The notes under the pieces were generated by a model. That model did not search any database. It was not told the DNA's origin and was given only the letters and a program-made list of their open reading frames with translations. The position numbers and the translations under genes are program-made. A stretch of DNA of 64,000 nucleotides from Plantibacter sp. VKM Ac-2880. GTDB lineage: Bacteria > Actinomycetota > Actinomycetes > Actinomycetales > Microbacteriaceae. Below are positions 8,286 to 16,913 of the stretch, piece by piece; the first letter of the stretch is position 1; the number at the start of each line of letters is the position of its first letter. The DNA is taken from contig NZ_JADKSJ010000002.1 in assembly GCF_015351235.1 (NCBI RefSeq), positions 1,240,001 to 1,304,000 on the forward strand, written 5' to 3'.

Positions 8286-8307
8286 AATGAGACGCTACCG
8301 TATCATT
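8286..8307. promoter_or_regulatory. 22-bp palindrome between DUF952 and TetR genes
   Basis: AATGA at 8286-8290 pairs with TCATT at 8303-8307, and the inner bases (ACG, TA, CGT) are also symmetric: 18 of 22 positions fit a palindrome. It occupies most of the 44-bp divergent gap, so binding would control both genes. Typical size for a TetR dimer site. Confidence 0.65.
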
Positions 8308-8312
8308 AGAAC

Positions 8313-8900
8313 ATGGACACGAGACGAGGGCGCCCGACGGCTGCCGAACGGGACCGCCGCCGCGAAGCGATCCTCGACGTGGCCATCGCACGCTTCACGG
8401 CTTACGGGTACGGCGGGACGACGATCGAGGCGATCGCCGCCGACGCCGGCGTGACGAAGCGCACGATCTACAGCTGGTTCGGCGATCTCGCCGGCGTGCT
8501 GTCGGCGGCCGTCGAGCGCCAACACGCCTACCTCCTCGCGGTCGACGCCCCTGGGTCCGACGCCGAGTCCCTCGAGGACGCGGCCACCCGGTTGGTCCTG
8601 GCGCTCCACTCGGACGTCTCGGTCGCGCTGCACCGCCTCGTGATCGCGGAGTCACCACGCTTCCCCGAGGTCGCCGCCCGGTTCTACGCCGCGGGCCCGG
8701 CTCGCTCGATCGCCTTCCTGGGCGCACAGCTCGGGCCTGCCAGCCCCGCCGGGCAGCCCGGCCCACGAGCCGAGCAGCTCTACACCCTGCTGCTCGGCGA
8801 GCCCCATCGGCGGCGACTGCTCGGGCTGACCCCGGCTCCGACACCGGAGGCAGCCAGGGCCCACGCGCGCGCCTGCCTGGCACTCGTCGACGGCGCCTAG
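8313..8900 (+). CDS. TetR-family transcriptional regulator
   Basis: A 195-residue TetR repressor. The N-terminal helix-turn-helix reads AILDVAIARFTAYGYGGTTIEAIAADAGVTKRTIYSWFGDL in order (about residues 17-58), which is the canonical pattern; the C-terminal ligand domain is variable. It is divergent from a DUF952 gene and probably represses both itself and that gene through the palindrome 6 bp upstream of its ATG. Ligand unknown. A short reading-frame remnant follows its stop. Confidence 0.9.
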   Translation: MDTRRGRPTAAERDRRREAILDVAIARFTAYGYGGTTIEAIAADAGVTKRTIYSWFGDLAGVLSAAVERQHAYLLAVDAPGSDAESLEDAATRLVLALHSDVSVALHRLVIAESPRFPEVAARFYAAGPARSIAFLGAQLGPASPAGQPGPRAEQLYTLLLGEPHRRRLLGLTPAPTPEAARAHARACLALVDGA

Positions 8901-8902
8901 CG

Positions 8903-9007
8903 CTGAACGACCCCGACGTCCTGCCCGTCGTCACCTACCGCGCCGGCGTCGTCTACTCCGCGAGCTACGCGGACTTCCTGCCCTCCGTGAAGGCCCTGCA
9001 GGAGTAG
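8903..9007 (+). pseudogene. Possible gene remnant: 34-codon C-terminal tail without a start
   Basis: After the TetR stop a frame with good actinobacterial codon use runs from CTG 8903 to TAG 9005-9007 (LNDPDVLPVVTYRAG, then VVYSASYADFLPSVKALQE). It has no start codon or ribosome site, and reads like the end of a longer protein. I do not recognise the parent family. It may equally be chance coding-like sequence. Confidence 0.25.
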
Positions 9008-9023
9008 TCGTCCCGGCCGGGCC

Positions 9024-10439
9024 TCAGCGGTCGAGCGTCACCATGTCGCTCACGCCGGCCGTCGCATCGGCCGCAAGCGAGCCGTCGCGGGCGAAGTCGG
9101 CCCACATCTGACGCAGGAACCGGCCGCGACGGTCGACCTCCGACCAGCTCGACGTGCCGATGAGCGCCGCCCGACTCCAGGCCCGCTCGGTGCCGAGCAG
9201 GAGCGGCAGATCCGTCACGTGCGAAGCGCCGTAGGGACTGCCCGGCGGTGCCCAGCTGAGCTCGTACCGGGTCGCCCGACCGCCGGACGCCCGATGCCGT
9301 TCGACGAACACCTTCGAATCGCGGGTGTAGGTCAGGTGCGTCGTCGCTCCGACGAGCGCCCGTCGGATCGGGACGCCGACGAGCGGCATCGCGGTCAGGC
9401 GCGCGAACACCGGGATGAGTGGCACGTAGAGGCGGGTCTCCTCGGTCGTCGAACCGATGAGCACGTCGATGTGCGAGGCGGCCTCCCGCCAAGCCGCGTC
9501 GCGATCGGCCTCCGCCGGGAGCGGCGCGTGCCCGTACTGGGTGCCGAACGCCATGCCACCACGAAGGCCGAAGCGCCGCGCGGCGCGCTCCACCCGCTCC
9601 TCCAGGGCCATCAGCTCGACGACCGGCGTCTCGCGGTCGGGCGCCCCGGCCGCCCGCATCATGGCGCTCGCCATCTTCGCCCGCCCGCTGCTGATGCCGA
9701 GCGGCGCGCTCTGCAGGATCACCCGGCGGAACAGCCCGACGGTGCCGTCACTGATCATCAGGTGGGCGATGGCGTCGGCACCCGCCGACTGCCCGAACAG
9801 GGTGACCATGCCGGGATCGCCGCCGAACGCCGCGATGTGCTCGTGGATCCAGCGGAGCGCGAGCACGAGGTCGAGGAGACCGAGGTTGGCCGGCAACGTC
9901 TCGCCGTCGCCGAGGAAGCCGAGGATGCCCAGCCGATAGGTGACGGACACGACGACGACCCGCTGCTCGAGGACGAGCGCGCTCGGGTCGTACACGTCGA
10001 GGTCGCCGGCGCCCGTGACGTACGCACCGCCGTGGATCCAGACCATCACCGGCAGTGCCTCGCCGGGCTGCACGTCGGCGGGCATCGTGATCGAGAGCGC
10101 CTGACAGTCCTCGGAGTCGACCATCCCTTCGCCTGCACCCTCGAGGACGGCCTCGAGCACCCGCGACGGCCGCTGCGGTGATGCGGGCGCACGACGGAGG
10201 GCGCGGTACTGGACAGCGCCACCGTCGGCGTCGGTCGGCAGCCCCGTCGGAACCGGCACCTCGAAGCGACCCGCACGGGCGTAGGGGATGCCGAGCGCGC
10301 GCACCACGGGGCCGTCGACCCGCGCGAGGATCGTGCCGAGGGAGGTCTCGAAGCTGCGTGCATCCGCCGGCGGCGTCGGGGTTGCGGAGGCCTCCGCACC
10401 TGGCGCGTCGGAGGTCGGGCTCGCATGCAACTCGGTCAT
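9024..10439 (-). CDS. Type-B carboxylesterase (para-nitrobenzyl esterase family)
   Basis: A 471-residue alpha/beta hydrolase. Hallmarks are visible: DCQALSITMPAD after the N-terminal lobe, the oxyanion loop WIHGGAY, the paired LGLLDLVLALRWIHEHIAAFGGDPG, and the nucleophile elbow TLFGQSAGADA with the catalytic Ser. A late acidic motif (STTEETRLY) and a His in SHVTDLPLL would complete the triad. It hydrolyses carboxylic esters in general; no signal peptide is present, the first 30 residues being Ala/Pro/Thr-rich. It is transcribed alone; the nested palindrome at 10469-10559 separates it from the nlpC-type gene. Confidence 0.9.
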   Translation of the reverse strand: MTELHASPTSDAPGAEASATPTPPADARSFETSLGTILARVDGPVVRALGIPYARAGRFEVPVPTGLPTDADGGAVQYRALRRAPASPQRPSRVLEAVLEGAGEGMVDSEDCQALSITMPADVQPGEALPVMVWIHGGAYVTGAGDLDVYDPSALVLEQRVVVVSVTYRLGILGFLGDGETLPANLGLLDLVLALRWIHEHIAAFGGDPGMVTLFGQSAGADAIAHLMISDGTVGLFRRVILQSAPLGISSGRAKMASAMMRAAGAPDRETPVVELMALEERVERAARRFGLRGGMAFGTQYGHAPLPAEADRDAAWREAASHIDVLIGSTTEETRLYVPLIPVFARLTAMPLVGVPIRRALVGATTHLTYTRDSKVFVERHRASGGRATRYELSWAPPGSPYGASHVTDLPLLLGTERAWSRAALIGTSSWSEVDRRGRFLRQMWADFARDGSLAADATAGVSDMVTLDR

Positions 10440-10468
10440 CTGCCCACGCTATCCCCGACCAGCCTGTG

Positions 10469-10559
10469 CACAACTCCTGCTCGACGGGCTCACACCGAAG
10501 ACGCGGCAACCCGAGCCGGGCCGAGTTGCCGGCCGACGGCGGGTCGAGCAGGAGTTGTG
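10469..10559. repeat. Nested inverted repeat, element A
   Basis: Outer arms CACAACTCCTGCTCGAC (10469-10485) and its exact inverse (10543-10559), 17 bp; inner arms CGGCAAC (10504-10510) and GTTGCCG (10525-10531). It begins 14 bp beyond the stop of the leftward nlpC-type gene. One of five such elements in the window. Confidence 0.75.
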
Positions 10560-10573
10560 GACGATGGGCCTGC

Positions 10574-11557
10574 CTACGGGATGCGGATGTAGACCGGGTC
10601 GCCCCAGATGGTCAGGCGGTGCTGGACGTACCGACCCCAGTCGGGCGAGTCGTACATGCCACCATTGCCGTCGTAGATCGCGATGTGCCCCTCGGGCCAG
10701 TAGAGCAGGTCGCCGGCCACGGCCTCGGACGCCGAGATCTGCACGCCGGACGCCGCCTGCGCACCCGCCCCACGCGGGAGGGAGACGCCGAAGGCCGCGA
10801 ACACGTACTGGACGTAGCCGTCGCACGCGAAGCTGTCCGACGGGTCGTTGCCGTTGCCGTAGGGCACGACGCCGACGAACTGCGCCGCGTAGTTGAGGAT
10901 CGCCTCGCCGGAGCGGGCGACGTTCGGTGCGGGGAAGGTACGACCCGACGATGCGGAGGCGGACGAGGACGCGGAGGCCGAGGCGCTCTCGGCGGCTGCG
11001 GCCTGCGCGGCTGCTGCAGCGGCGGCCGCTGCGGAGGCGTCGAGCTCCTCCTGGCTGGTCGCACCGTAGCCGTCGCGCGTGAACGGCGCGGCCGTGGCGG
11101 TCGAGGGCACCGAGTAGGACACGGACTGCATCGTCGCGGCGGACGGGATCGCGCCACCGGTCGCGGCGTCGACGTCGACTCCGGCCGCGGCGGCAGGCAT
11201 CGAGACCGAGACGAACAAGCCGGTGGCGAGGGTCATGACGCCGAGCGTGGCGAACGGCTTCGCGCGCTTCGCGAACGAGCCCTTGCCGCGTTTGGCGGAC
11301 GGGCGCTTCACGGGCACGAGGTCGATGTGGCGTCGCTCGTCCTCGGCGGACGCCGTCCACCGGTCGTCCTCGAGTCGGGCGGCCCGGCGCGCGGCGCGAG
11401 GGCTCAGGGCGACGTGACGGCCGCCCCCGCCGCGGGACGGCCGAGGCGTCGTCGACGCCGAGGCGGTCGGCGCGGCGCCGGAAGTCTGCGCGAGGGTGGT
11501 GGCCGGGGTGACCACGTGCAGTCGTTCGACGGCGCGCGCGGGCGTGGTGCTGGTCAT
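10574..11557 (-). CDS. NlpC/P60-family cell-wall peptidase (C40)
   Basis: A 327-residue protein. The first about 100 residues are basic and Ala-rich, followed by one membrane segment or uncleaved signal (ATLGVMTLATGLFVSVSM, about residues 95-112), an Ala/Ser-rich linker of about 60 residues, and a C-terminal NlpC/P60 domain. The catalytic Cys lies in SFACDGYVQYVFAAFG, where the common Asp-Cys-Ser reads Ala-Cys-Asp, and the His in GHIAIYDGNGGMYDSP. It should cleave peptidoglycan peptide stems outside the membrane. Its upstream region (11558-11760) can fold into several hairpins. Function as an active hydrolase is likely but the altered residues next to Cys deserve note. Confidence 0.85.
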   Translation of the reverse strand: MTSTTPARAVERLHVVTPATTLAQTSGAAPTASASTTPRPSRGGGGRHVALSPRAARRAARLEDDRWTASAEDERRHIDLVPVKRPSAKRGKGSFAKRAKPFATLGVMTLATGLFVSVSMPAAAAGVDVDAATGGAIPSAATMQSVSYSVPSTATAAPFTRDGYGATSQEELDASAAAAAAAAAQAAAAESASASASSSASASSGRTFPAPNVARSGEAILNYAAQFVGVVPYGNGNDPSDSFACDGYVQYVFAAFGVSLPRGAGAQAASGVQISASEAVAGDLLYWPEGHIAIYDGNGGMYDSPDWGRYVQHRLTIWGDPVYIRIP

Positions 11558-11599
11558 GGGTGGGGTACCGTCCTGGGTCTCGTGCGCGTCGGGGGCGCG

Positions 11600-11700
11600 C
11601 TCGGTTCATGCTCGGTGGGTGTCGCTGGGCCGGGGAAGCCCCCTCCCTCGATGACCGCGGTCGACCGGTTGCCCGGTCCGAGGGAGACGAAACGGCCACC
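11600..11700 (-). ncRNA. Structured leader upstream of the NlpC/P60 gene (unassigned)
   Basis: Read on the minus strand, CTCCCTCG and CGAGGGAG form an 8-bp helix (plus 11645-11652 and 11679-11686) enclosing a GACCGG-GCAA-CCGGTC hairpin and a GACCGCGGTC self-complementary stretch; a GGGG-CTT-CCCC hairpin follows. Cell-wall hydrolase genes of actinobacteria often carry c-di-AMP riboswitches, but I do not see that riboswitch's conserved bases here. The boundaries are approximate. Confidence 0.3.
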
Positions 11701-11802
11701 CTACGTGGGCTTCCCTGAGAGGAACCTCCGCTTGGGACGCCCTGTGGACGGGCGATGAACGACGGAGCGCGAGGCGTCACCGCCCTCGCAGCACCCGCCG
11801 GA

Positions 11803-12834
11803 TCAGTCGGCCTGGACGCCGACCGTCGACTGCCGGACGACGAGCTCCGGCTGGAACACGACCTGCTCCGGCACGCCACCGACTCCGGCTGCGGCCTCAC
11901 GGAGCAGCAGTTCGACGGCGGTGTGCCCCATGAGCGCACTCGGCTGGCGGATCGACGACAGCGGCACGACCGCAGCCGAGGCGAAGTCGATGTCGTCGTA
12001 TCCGATGAGCGCGATGTCCTCCGGCACCCGCACGGAGCCGAGCATGCTGAACGCCTGCAGGACACCCATGGCGAGGAGGTCGTTCGCCGCGAACACCGCG
12101 TCCGGCCACGCGTCACGAGGACGTCCCGTGATCGCCTCGCCGGCGGCGCGCCCCTGCAACACCGTGAGCGACGTGGTCTCCAGCGTTTCGAGCTGCACGT
12201 CGACACCACCCGCCACGGCCGTCTCGACCGCCTGGGTCGCGCCGGCGAGTCTGTCGCGGACCTGCCGCAGCGTGGACGGGCCACCGACGACGGCGATGCG
12301 ACGACGGCCGAGCGAGACGAGGTGCTCGACCGCGAGCCGGCCGCCGGCCACGTCGTCCACGGCGACCGAGGAGAAGCTGGCGTCGTCGGTCTGCCGGTCG
12401 ACGAGCACCGTGGGTGTGCCGCGGTCGCGGAGTCGGGCGAGGCGGTCGAGGTCGTCGCCGAGCGGGGTGATGAGGACGCCGGCGACGCGCTGCTCCTCGA
12501 AGAGGTCGAGGTAGGCGCGCTCGCGGTCGAGGCTCTCGTCGCTGTTGCCGAGCAGGACCGACAGGCCTTCGGTGTCGGCGCGGTCCTCGGCACCGCGGGC
12601 GACGTCGGTGAAGAACGGGTTGCCGACGTCGAGCACGACGAGGCCGATGCTGCGGCTCCGGCCGGCGCGGAGCTGTCTGGCCGCGTCGTTCCGCACGAAG
12701 CCGAGCTCGTCGATGGCCGCGTGCACGCGTTCGACGGTGACGGGCGACACCTTTTCGGGGCGGTTCAGGACGTTGGAGACGGTTCCGACCGAGACGCCGG
12801 CCCTCGCCGCGACGTCCTTCACGCTCGCACTCAC
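11803..12834 (-). CDS. LacI-family transcriptional regulator
   Basis: A 343-residue LacI-type repressor. The N-terminal helix-turn-helix and hinge read VKDVAARAGVSVGTVSNVLNRPEKVSP and AARQLRAGRS; the periplasmic-binding-like core has IGLVVLDVGNPFF, VAGVLITPLG and AANDLLAMGVLQAF. Effector binding would release DNA. It is not next to sugar genes: a two-component system lies upstream and an NlpC gene downstream. Because several LacI-type operators occur in the window and only two LacI genes do, it is a candidate for one of those operator classes. Which one cannot be decided from sequence alone. Confidence 0.92.
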   Translation of the reverse strand: MSASVKDVAARAGVSVGTVSNVLNRPEKVSPVTVERVHAAIDELGFVRNDAARQLRAGRSRSIGLVVLDVGNPFFTDVARGAEDRADTEGLSVLLGNSDESLDRERAYLDLFEEQRVAGVLITPLGDDLDRLARLRDRGTPTVLVDRQTDDASFSSVAVDDVAGGRLAVEHLVSLGRRRIAVVGGPSTLRQVRDRLAGATQAVETAVAGGVDVQLETLETTSLTVLQGRAAGEAITGRPRDAWPDAVFAANDLLAMGVLQAFSMLGSVRVPEDIALIGYDDIDFASAAVVPLSSIRQPSALMGHTAVELLLREAAAGVGGVPEQVVFQPELVVRQSTVGVQAD

Positions 12835-12943
12835 GGTTCCCCTTCGCCGGTCGGTCCCGCCAGGTGACGCCGGTCGGGCTGGCTCATTGTTGCACGCAGC
12901 GACTGCGCACGCCCGCCCAGCCCGCTGCCGACGCCCACCCCTG

Positions 12944-13017
12944 TCCCTTCCTCAGGGGTTCCTCGGCGCGGCGCGGCCACCGGAGGCCGACGCGCCGACC
13001 GACTCCTGAGAACGGGA
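12944..13017. repeat. Nested inverted repeat, element E (degenerate)
   Basis: Outer arms TCCCTTCCTCAGG (12944-12956) and CCTGAGAACGGGA (13005-13017) pair at 11 of 13 positions; inner arms TCGGCGCG (12963-12970) and CGCGCCGA (12991-12998) pair perfectly. It ends 5 bp from the histidine kinase stop codon. Confidence 0.6.
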
Positions 13018-13022
13018 AGTGC

Positions 13023-14468
13023 TCACACCGGATCGGTCGGCAGGACCGGGGCGACGGGCAGGGTGACGACGACCTCCAGACCGTGACCGGGACGGTTCAG
13101 CAGCTGGATCGCTCCCCCGGCGTTGCGGGCGATGGCGGCGACGATCGCCAGCCCGAGTCCCGATCCGTGCCCGAAGGACCGCGTCGCGTCCGAACGGCTG
13201 AACCGCTCGAGTGCCCGTGGTTCGAAGGCCGGATCGAGTCCGCCCGCGGTGTCCGACACCCGCAGGGTGAGCAGGCCGTCGGCGTCGTCGAGCACGACCG
13301 ACACCTGACGCGCACCCTGCTCGCGGTCGGCGAAGGCCTGCAGGGCGTTCCCCAGCAGGTTGTCGACGAGGCGGCCGAAGTCGTCGGCGCGGACGGCGTA
13401 CGTGGCCGCGGCATCCGCTCCACGGTCCGCGAGCACACTCACCACCTCGACCTCCACCCCGGCGAGGGCCTCGTCCGAGGCGACGCGGAACCTGGCCCGC
13501 TCGACCGCCTCGAGCGCCTCGGCGTCGAGGGCGGCCGCCGTCGACCGCCCGACCGGCGCATCGGCCTCGATGCGCGAGAGTTCGAGCAGGGAGGTGACGA
13601 GCGCCGACAGCCTGGTGGCGCTGCGCTCGGCACCCTCGATGTCGGCGAGCAGCTGCTCCCGCGAGGAGTCCTCGAGTCGCGCGAGCTCCAGCTGCGTCCG
13701 GAGGATCGCGAGTGGCGTCCGGAGTTCGTGGCTCGCGTCGGAGACGAGTTGTCGCTCGCGGTCGGCGGACGCCCGCAGCCGCTCGATGAGGTCGTTGAGG
13801 GTGATCGCGAGCTGCGCGATCTCGTCGTCCGCCCGACCCACCGGGAGCAACTCCGCGGTCGAGCGACCGCTCAGGCGCTGCGCACTCACCCGAAGCCGCG
13901 TGACCGGGCGGAGCGACACCGTCGTCAGGATCCAACCCCCGGCCGCGACGCCGAGGACGAGCAGCGCGAACGATCCGACCAACAGGAGCCGCATCTGGAC
14001 CAGCACGGTGGTCTCCTCGGCCTCGTCCCGCCCGGCGATGACGTACCAGGTGTCGCCGCCGACGGTCACGGGCTGCGACAGCAGGACATACGTGGCCCGG
14101 CCCGCGTCGACGATGGTGACCTCGCGGGTCGCCGCGAGCGCGGGGAGCTGCCCCGCCAAGGTCGTCGGGAGGCTGAAGACGGGGATCGAGCCGTCGGGGG
14201 CGATCACCGCGATCCGGGTACCGAGGCCAGGGCCCTGCAACGGGTCGTCGGGCCTCGCCTGCAGCGCGAACACGTATTGGGCGCCGTCGCTGCGGAGCGC
14301 CTGGACGGTGCCGTCGCGGACGATGCGTTCCAACTGGGCGTTGATCGCGAGGCCCGCGAAGAGCGACACGACGACCGCGATGAGGAGGCTGCCGCCCGCG
14401 ATCCGGGTGCGGATGCCGTGGTGCCGTCCGCGTCCGCCCCGCCCGCGTCCGCCGGGCCCTCCCGTCAT
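13023..14468 (-). CDS. Two-component sensor histidine kinase
   Basis: A 481-residue membrane kinase. Order: a Gly/Arg-rich cytoplasmic tail, a first membrane helix (LLIAVVVSLFAGLAI, about residues 29-43), an extracellular sensor region of about 110 residues, a second helix (LLLVGSFALLVLGVAAGG, about 160-177), HAMP, the HisKA box DASHELRTPLAIL with phospho-accepting His247, and a HATPase domain with NLLGNALQAF, DTAGGLDP and GHGSGLGLAIV. It follows the response regulator gene after 4 bp, so they form one operon and one signalling pair. The signal is not evident from the sensor region. Confidence 0.93.
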   Translation of the reverse strand: MTGGPGGRGRGGRGRHHGIRTRIAGGSLLIAVVVSLFAGLAINAQLERIVRDGTVQALRSDGAQYVFALQARPDDPLQGPGLGTRIAVIAPDGSIPVFSLPTTLAGQLPALAATREVTIVDAGRATYVLLSQPVTVGGDTWYVIAGRDEAEETTVLVQMRLLLVGSFALLVLGVAAGGWILTTVSLRPVTRLRVSAQRLSGRSTAELLPVGRADDEIAQLAITLNDLIERLRASADRERQLVSDASHELRTPLAILRTQLELARLEDSSREQLLADIEGAERSATRLSALVTSLLELSRIEADAPVGRSTAAALDAEALEAVERARFRVASDEALAGVEVEVVSVLADRGADAAATYAVRADDFGRLVDNLLGNALQAFADREQGARQVSVVLDDADGLLTLRVSDTAGGLDPAFEPRALERFSRSDATRSFGHGSGLGLAIVAAIARNAGGAIQLLNRPGHGLEVVVTLPVAPVLPTDPV

Positions 14469-14472
14469 CGGC

Positions 14473-15180
14473 TCACCGTTCCGCGGCGACGACGGAGAAC
14501 CCCACGCCTCGCGTCGTCACGATGCGGACACCCGCCTCGGCCAGCTCGAGCTTGCGCCGGAGCCGGCTGATGTACTGGTCGACGACGTTCGGGTCGATGT
14601 TGTCGAAGGTCTCCCAGACCTCGCGCAGCATGGCCGCACGGGACACCACGACGCCAGGCTCGCTCGCCAGGACGCGCAGGACGTCGAACTCGGTCCCGCT
14701 GAGCGGCACGTCGCGTTCCCCCACGCGTGCCCGATGGCGGTGCAGGTCGAGCGTCAGGCCGCCGACGTCCAAGCGCGGCTGCGCGGTGAGGGCGTCGCGT
14801 CGCCGGACGGCCCGGATGCGGGCGGCGAGCTCGGCGAACGCGAACGGTTTGATCATGTAGTCGTCGGCTCCCGCGTCGAGGCCGCGGACCCGGTCGTCGA
14901 CGGCGTCGCGGGCGGTCAGCAGGATGACGGCGAGCGTCGGGTCGAGGTCCTTGAGCTCGCGGCAGACGGTGAAGCCGGAGCGCCCCGGGAGCATGACGTC
15001 GACGACGGCGACCTGGTACCCCGTCTCCCCACCCGCCGCCGGGTTCGCGACCGCCTGCTTGGCCAGGGCCAGCGCGCTCGGACCGTCGAACGCGGTCGTC
15101 ACCTCGTGTCCGTCGGAACCGAGGCCGCGGGAGAGGAGGGCCGCCATCTCGCGTTCGTCGTCGACCACGAGGATCCGCAC
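14473..15180 (-). CDS. OmpR-family two-component response regulator
   Basis: A 235-residue regulator. The receiver domain has the acidic pair DD (residues 7-8), phospho-accepting Asp61 in VVDVMLPG and the conserved Lys in YMIKPFAFAEL; the C-terminal winged helix has LSGTEFDVLRVLASEPG and VVDQYISRLRRKLE. GTG 15180 was chosen because AAGGAGG precedes it, in preference to an ATG 30 bases upstream with no ribosome site. Upstream, GTTTCTGA (15237-15244) and TCAGGAAC (15253-15260) make a near-perfect inverted repeat that could be its own target. Partner kinase is the next gene. Confidence 0.93.
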   Translation of the reverse strand: MRILVVDDEREMAALLSRGLGSDGHEVTTAFDGPSALALAKQAVANPAAGGETGYQVAVVDVMLPGRSGFTVCRELKDLDPTLAVILLTARDAVDDRVRGLDAGADDYMIKPFAFAELAARIRAVRRRDALTAQPRLDVGGLTLDLHRHRARVGERDVPLSGTEFDVLRVLASEPGVVVSRAAMLREVWETFDNIDPNVVDQYISRLRRKLELAEAGVRIVTTRGVGFSVVAAER

Positions 15181-15318
15181 GGTCGTCCTCCTTCGCCATC
15201 GAGCATCCACAGCCTAGGCGAGACGGCCCTGGCACCGTTTCTGAAGGTCCTGTCAGGAACGGCCGGTTCGTCTTGCCGCCCGCGAGAAGCCAGCCGTACA
15301 GTGCAGTGCTCCCGACCA

Positions 15319-15330
15319 TGAATCGATTCA
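15319..15330. promoter_or_regulatory. LacI-type operator before the rhamnose ABC transporter
   Basis: A perfect 12-bp palindrome TGAATCGATTCA, 47 bp before the ATG of the transporter ATPase. The same sequence recurs before the rhamnose mutarotase gene, tying both to one repressor. Confidence 0.8.
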
Positions 15331-15377
15331 CGACGCTGGCCGGAACGAACCCCTCACCGTGGAGGAACGGACCCTCA

Positions 15378-16913
15378 ATGACGATCGACCCGCCAGCGCA
15401 CCCCGCGCGCTCAGCGCAGCCCGCGCTCTCCCTCATCGGAGCCGCCAAGACCTTCGGACCCGTCGTCGCGCTCGCCGACGGTACCGTCCAGGTCGAAGCC
15501 GGAGAGATCCACGCCCTCGTCGGCGAGAACGGCGCGGGCAAGTCCACGCTCGTGAAGATCCTCGCCGGCCTCTACACGCCGGACGCCGGAGACTTCACCC
15601 TCGCCGGCAAGCCGGTCGCCTTCCGCGGCGTCGCCGACAGCAAGGCCGCCGGGGTCTCCGTCATCTACCAGGAGCCGACCCTCTTCCCCGACCTCACCGT
15701 CGCGGAGAACATCTTCATCGGCCGCCAGCCGAAGAACAGCCTCGGCCTCATCAGCACCAGCGCCATGCGGAAGGCCGCCAAGGCCCTCTTCGACCGCCTC
15801 GGCGTCCAGATCGACCCCGACCGCGTGGCCGAGGGCCTGTCGATCGCCGACCAGCAGATCATCGAGATCGCGAAGGCCATCTCCCTCGACGCCAAGGTCC
15901 TCATCATGGACGAGCCCACCGCGGCCCTCTCGGGTGTCGAGGTCGACCGCCTCTTCCAGGTCGCCCGCTCCCTGCGCGACGCAGGCGCCGGCATCCTGTT
16001 CATCTCCCACCGCTTCGAGGAGGTCTTCGCGCTGTGCGACCGCATCACGGTCATGCGCGACGGCCGCTACATCGCCACGCACGTCACGGCCGAGACGACC
16101 GTCGACGCGATCGTCCGCCAGATGGTCGGACGGGACATCGCCACCCTCTTCCCCAAGCAGGACGCGGAGATCGGCGACGCGGTCCTCACCGTCGAGCACT
16201 TGTCTCGGGCCGGCGTCTTCTCCGACATCTCCTTCACCGTGCGGTCGGGCGAGATCGTCGCTCTGGCCGGACTCGTCGGCGCCGGACGCACCGAGGTCGC
16301 CCGCGCGGTCTTCGGCATCGACCCGTACGACTCCGGCCGCGTCACGCTCGGCGGGGCACCGGTCAAGGCCGGAGACCCGCAGGCCGCGATCACGGCGGGG
16401 ATGGGCTTCGTCCCGGAGGACCGCCGCAAGCAGGGCCTCGTCATGGACCTCTCCGTCGCCCGCAATGCGACCCTCACCCTCCGCCACCGGCTCGCCCGCT
16501 TCGGCCTCATCTCCGGGCGCCGCGAACGACTGGCCGCCGAGGAGTGGTCGACCCGGCTCCAGGTGAAGACGGGCTCGCAGGAGTACGCGGTCTCCACCCT
16601 CTCCGGCGGCAACCAGCAGAAGGTTGTGCTCGCGAAGTGGCTCGCCACCGAGCCCAGCTTCCTCATCGTCGACGAACCGACCCGCGGCATCGACGTCGGC
16701 ACGAAGAGCGAGGTCCACCGCCTCATCTCCGAACTCGCGGGCCGCGGCATCGCGATCCTCATGATCTCCTCCGAACTGCCCGAGGTCCTCGGCATGGCCG
16801 ACCGCGTGCTCGTCATGCACGAGGGCCGGATCACCGCCGAGCTCACCCGCGAAGAAGCGACCCCGGAGACCGTGATGCACGCGGCGACCGGATCCCTGGA
16901 AGGCGCACGATGA
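15378..16913 (+). CDS. rhaT: Sugar ABC transporter ATP-binding protein, rhamnose importer
   Basis: A 511-residue protein with two ABC cassettes, the layout of ribose/rhamnose-type importers. Cassette 1: Walker A GENGAGKST, signature LSIADQQ, Walker B VLIMDEPTAALS. Cassette 2: GLVGAGRTE in place of Walker A, LSGGNQQKV signature, Walker B FLIVDEPTRGID. The degenerate second Walker A is normal in this family. ATG 15378 starts a run matching family N-termini; an open frame extends upstream across the operator. It overlaps the next permease gene by 4 bp (ATGA). Assignment to L-rhamnose rests on the shared operator with rhaM and the surrounding pathway genes. Confidence 0.9.
   Translation: MTIDPPAHPARSAQPALSLIGAAKTFGPVVALADGTVQVEAGEIHALVGENGAGKSTLVKILAGLYTPDAGDFTLAGKPVAFRGVADSKAAGVSVIYQEPTLFPDLTVAENIFIGRQPKNSLGLISTSAMRKAAKALFDRLGVQIDPDRVAEGLSIADQQIIEIAKAISLDAKVLIMDEPTAALSGVEVDRLFQVARSLRDAGAGILFISHRFEEVFALCDRITVMRDGRYIATHVTAETTVDAIVRQMVGRDIATLFPKQDAEIGDAVLTVEHLSRAGVFSDISFTVRSGEIVALAGLVGAGRTEVARAVFGIDPYDSGRVTLGGAPVKAGDPQAAITAGMGFVPEDRRKQGLVMDLSVARNATLTLRHRLARFGLISGRRERLAAEEWSTRLQVKTGSQEYAVSTLSGGNQQKVVLAKWLATEPSFLIVDEPTRGIDVGTKSEVHRLISELAGRGIAILMISSELPEVLGMADRVLVMHEGRITAELTREEATPETVMHAATGSLEGAR

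Noticed and set aside
11558-11760. c-di-AMP (ydaO-type) riboswitch before the NlpC/P60 gene
   Set aside because: Location fits, but I could not find the conserved GGGGAACC and CAGCTAACCTC-like segments on the coding strand.
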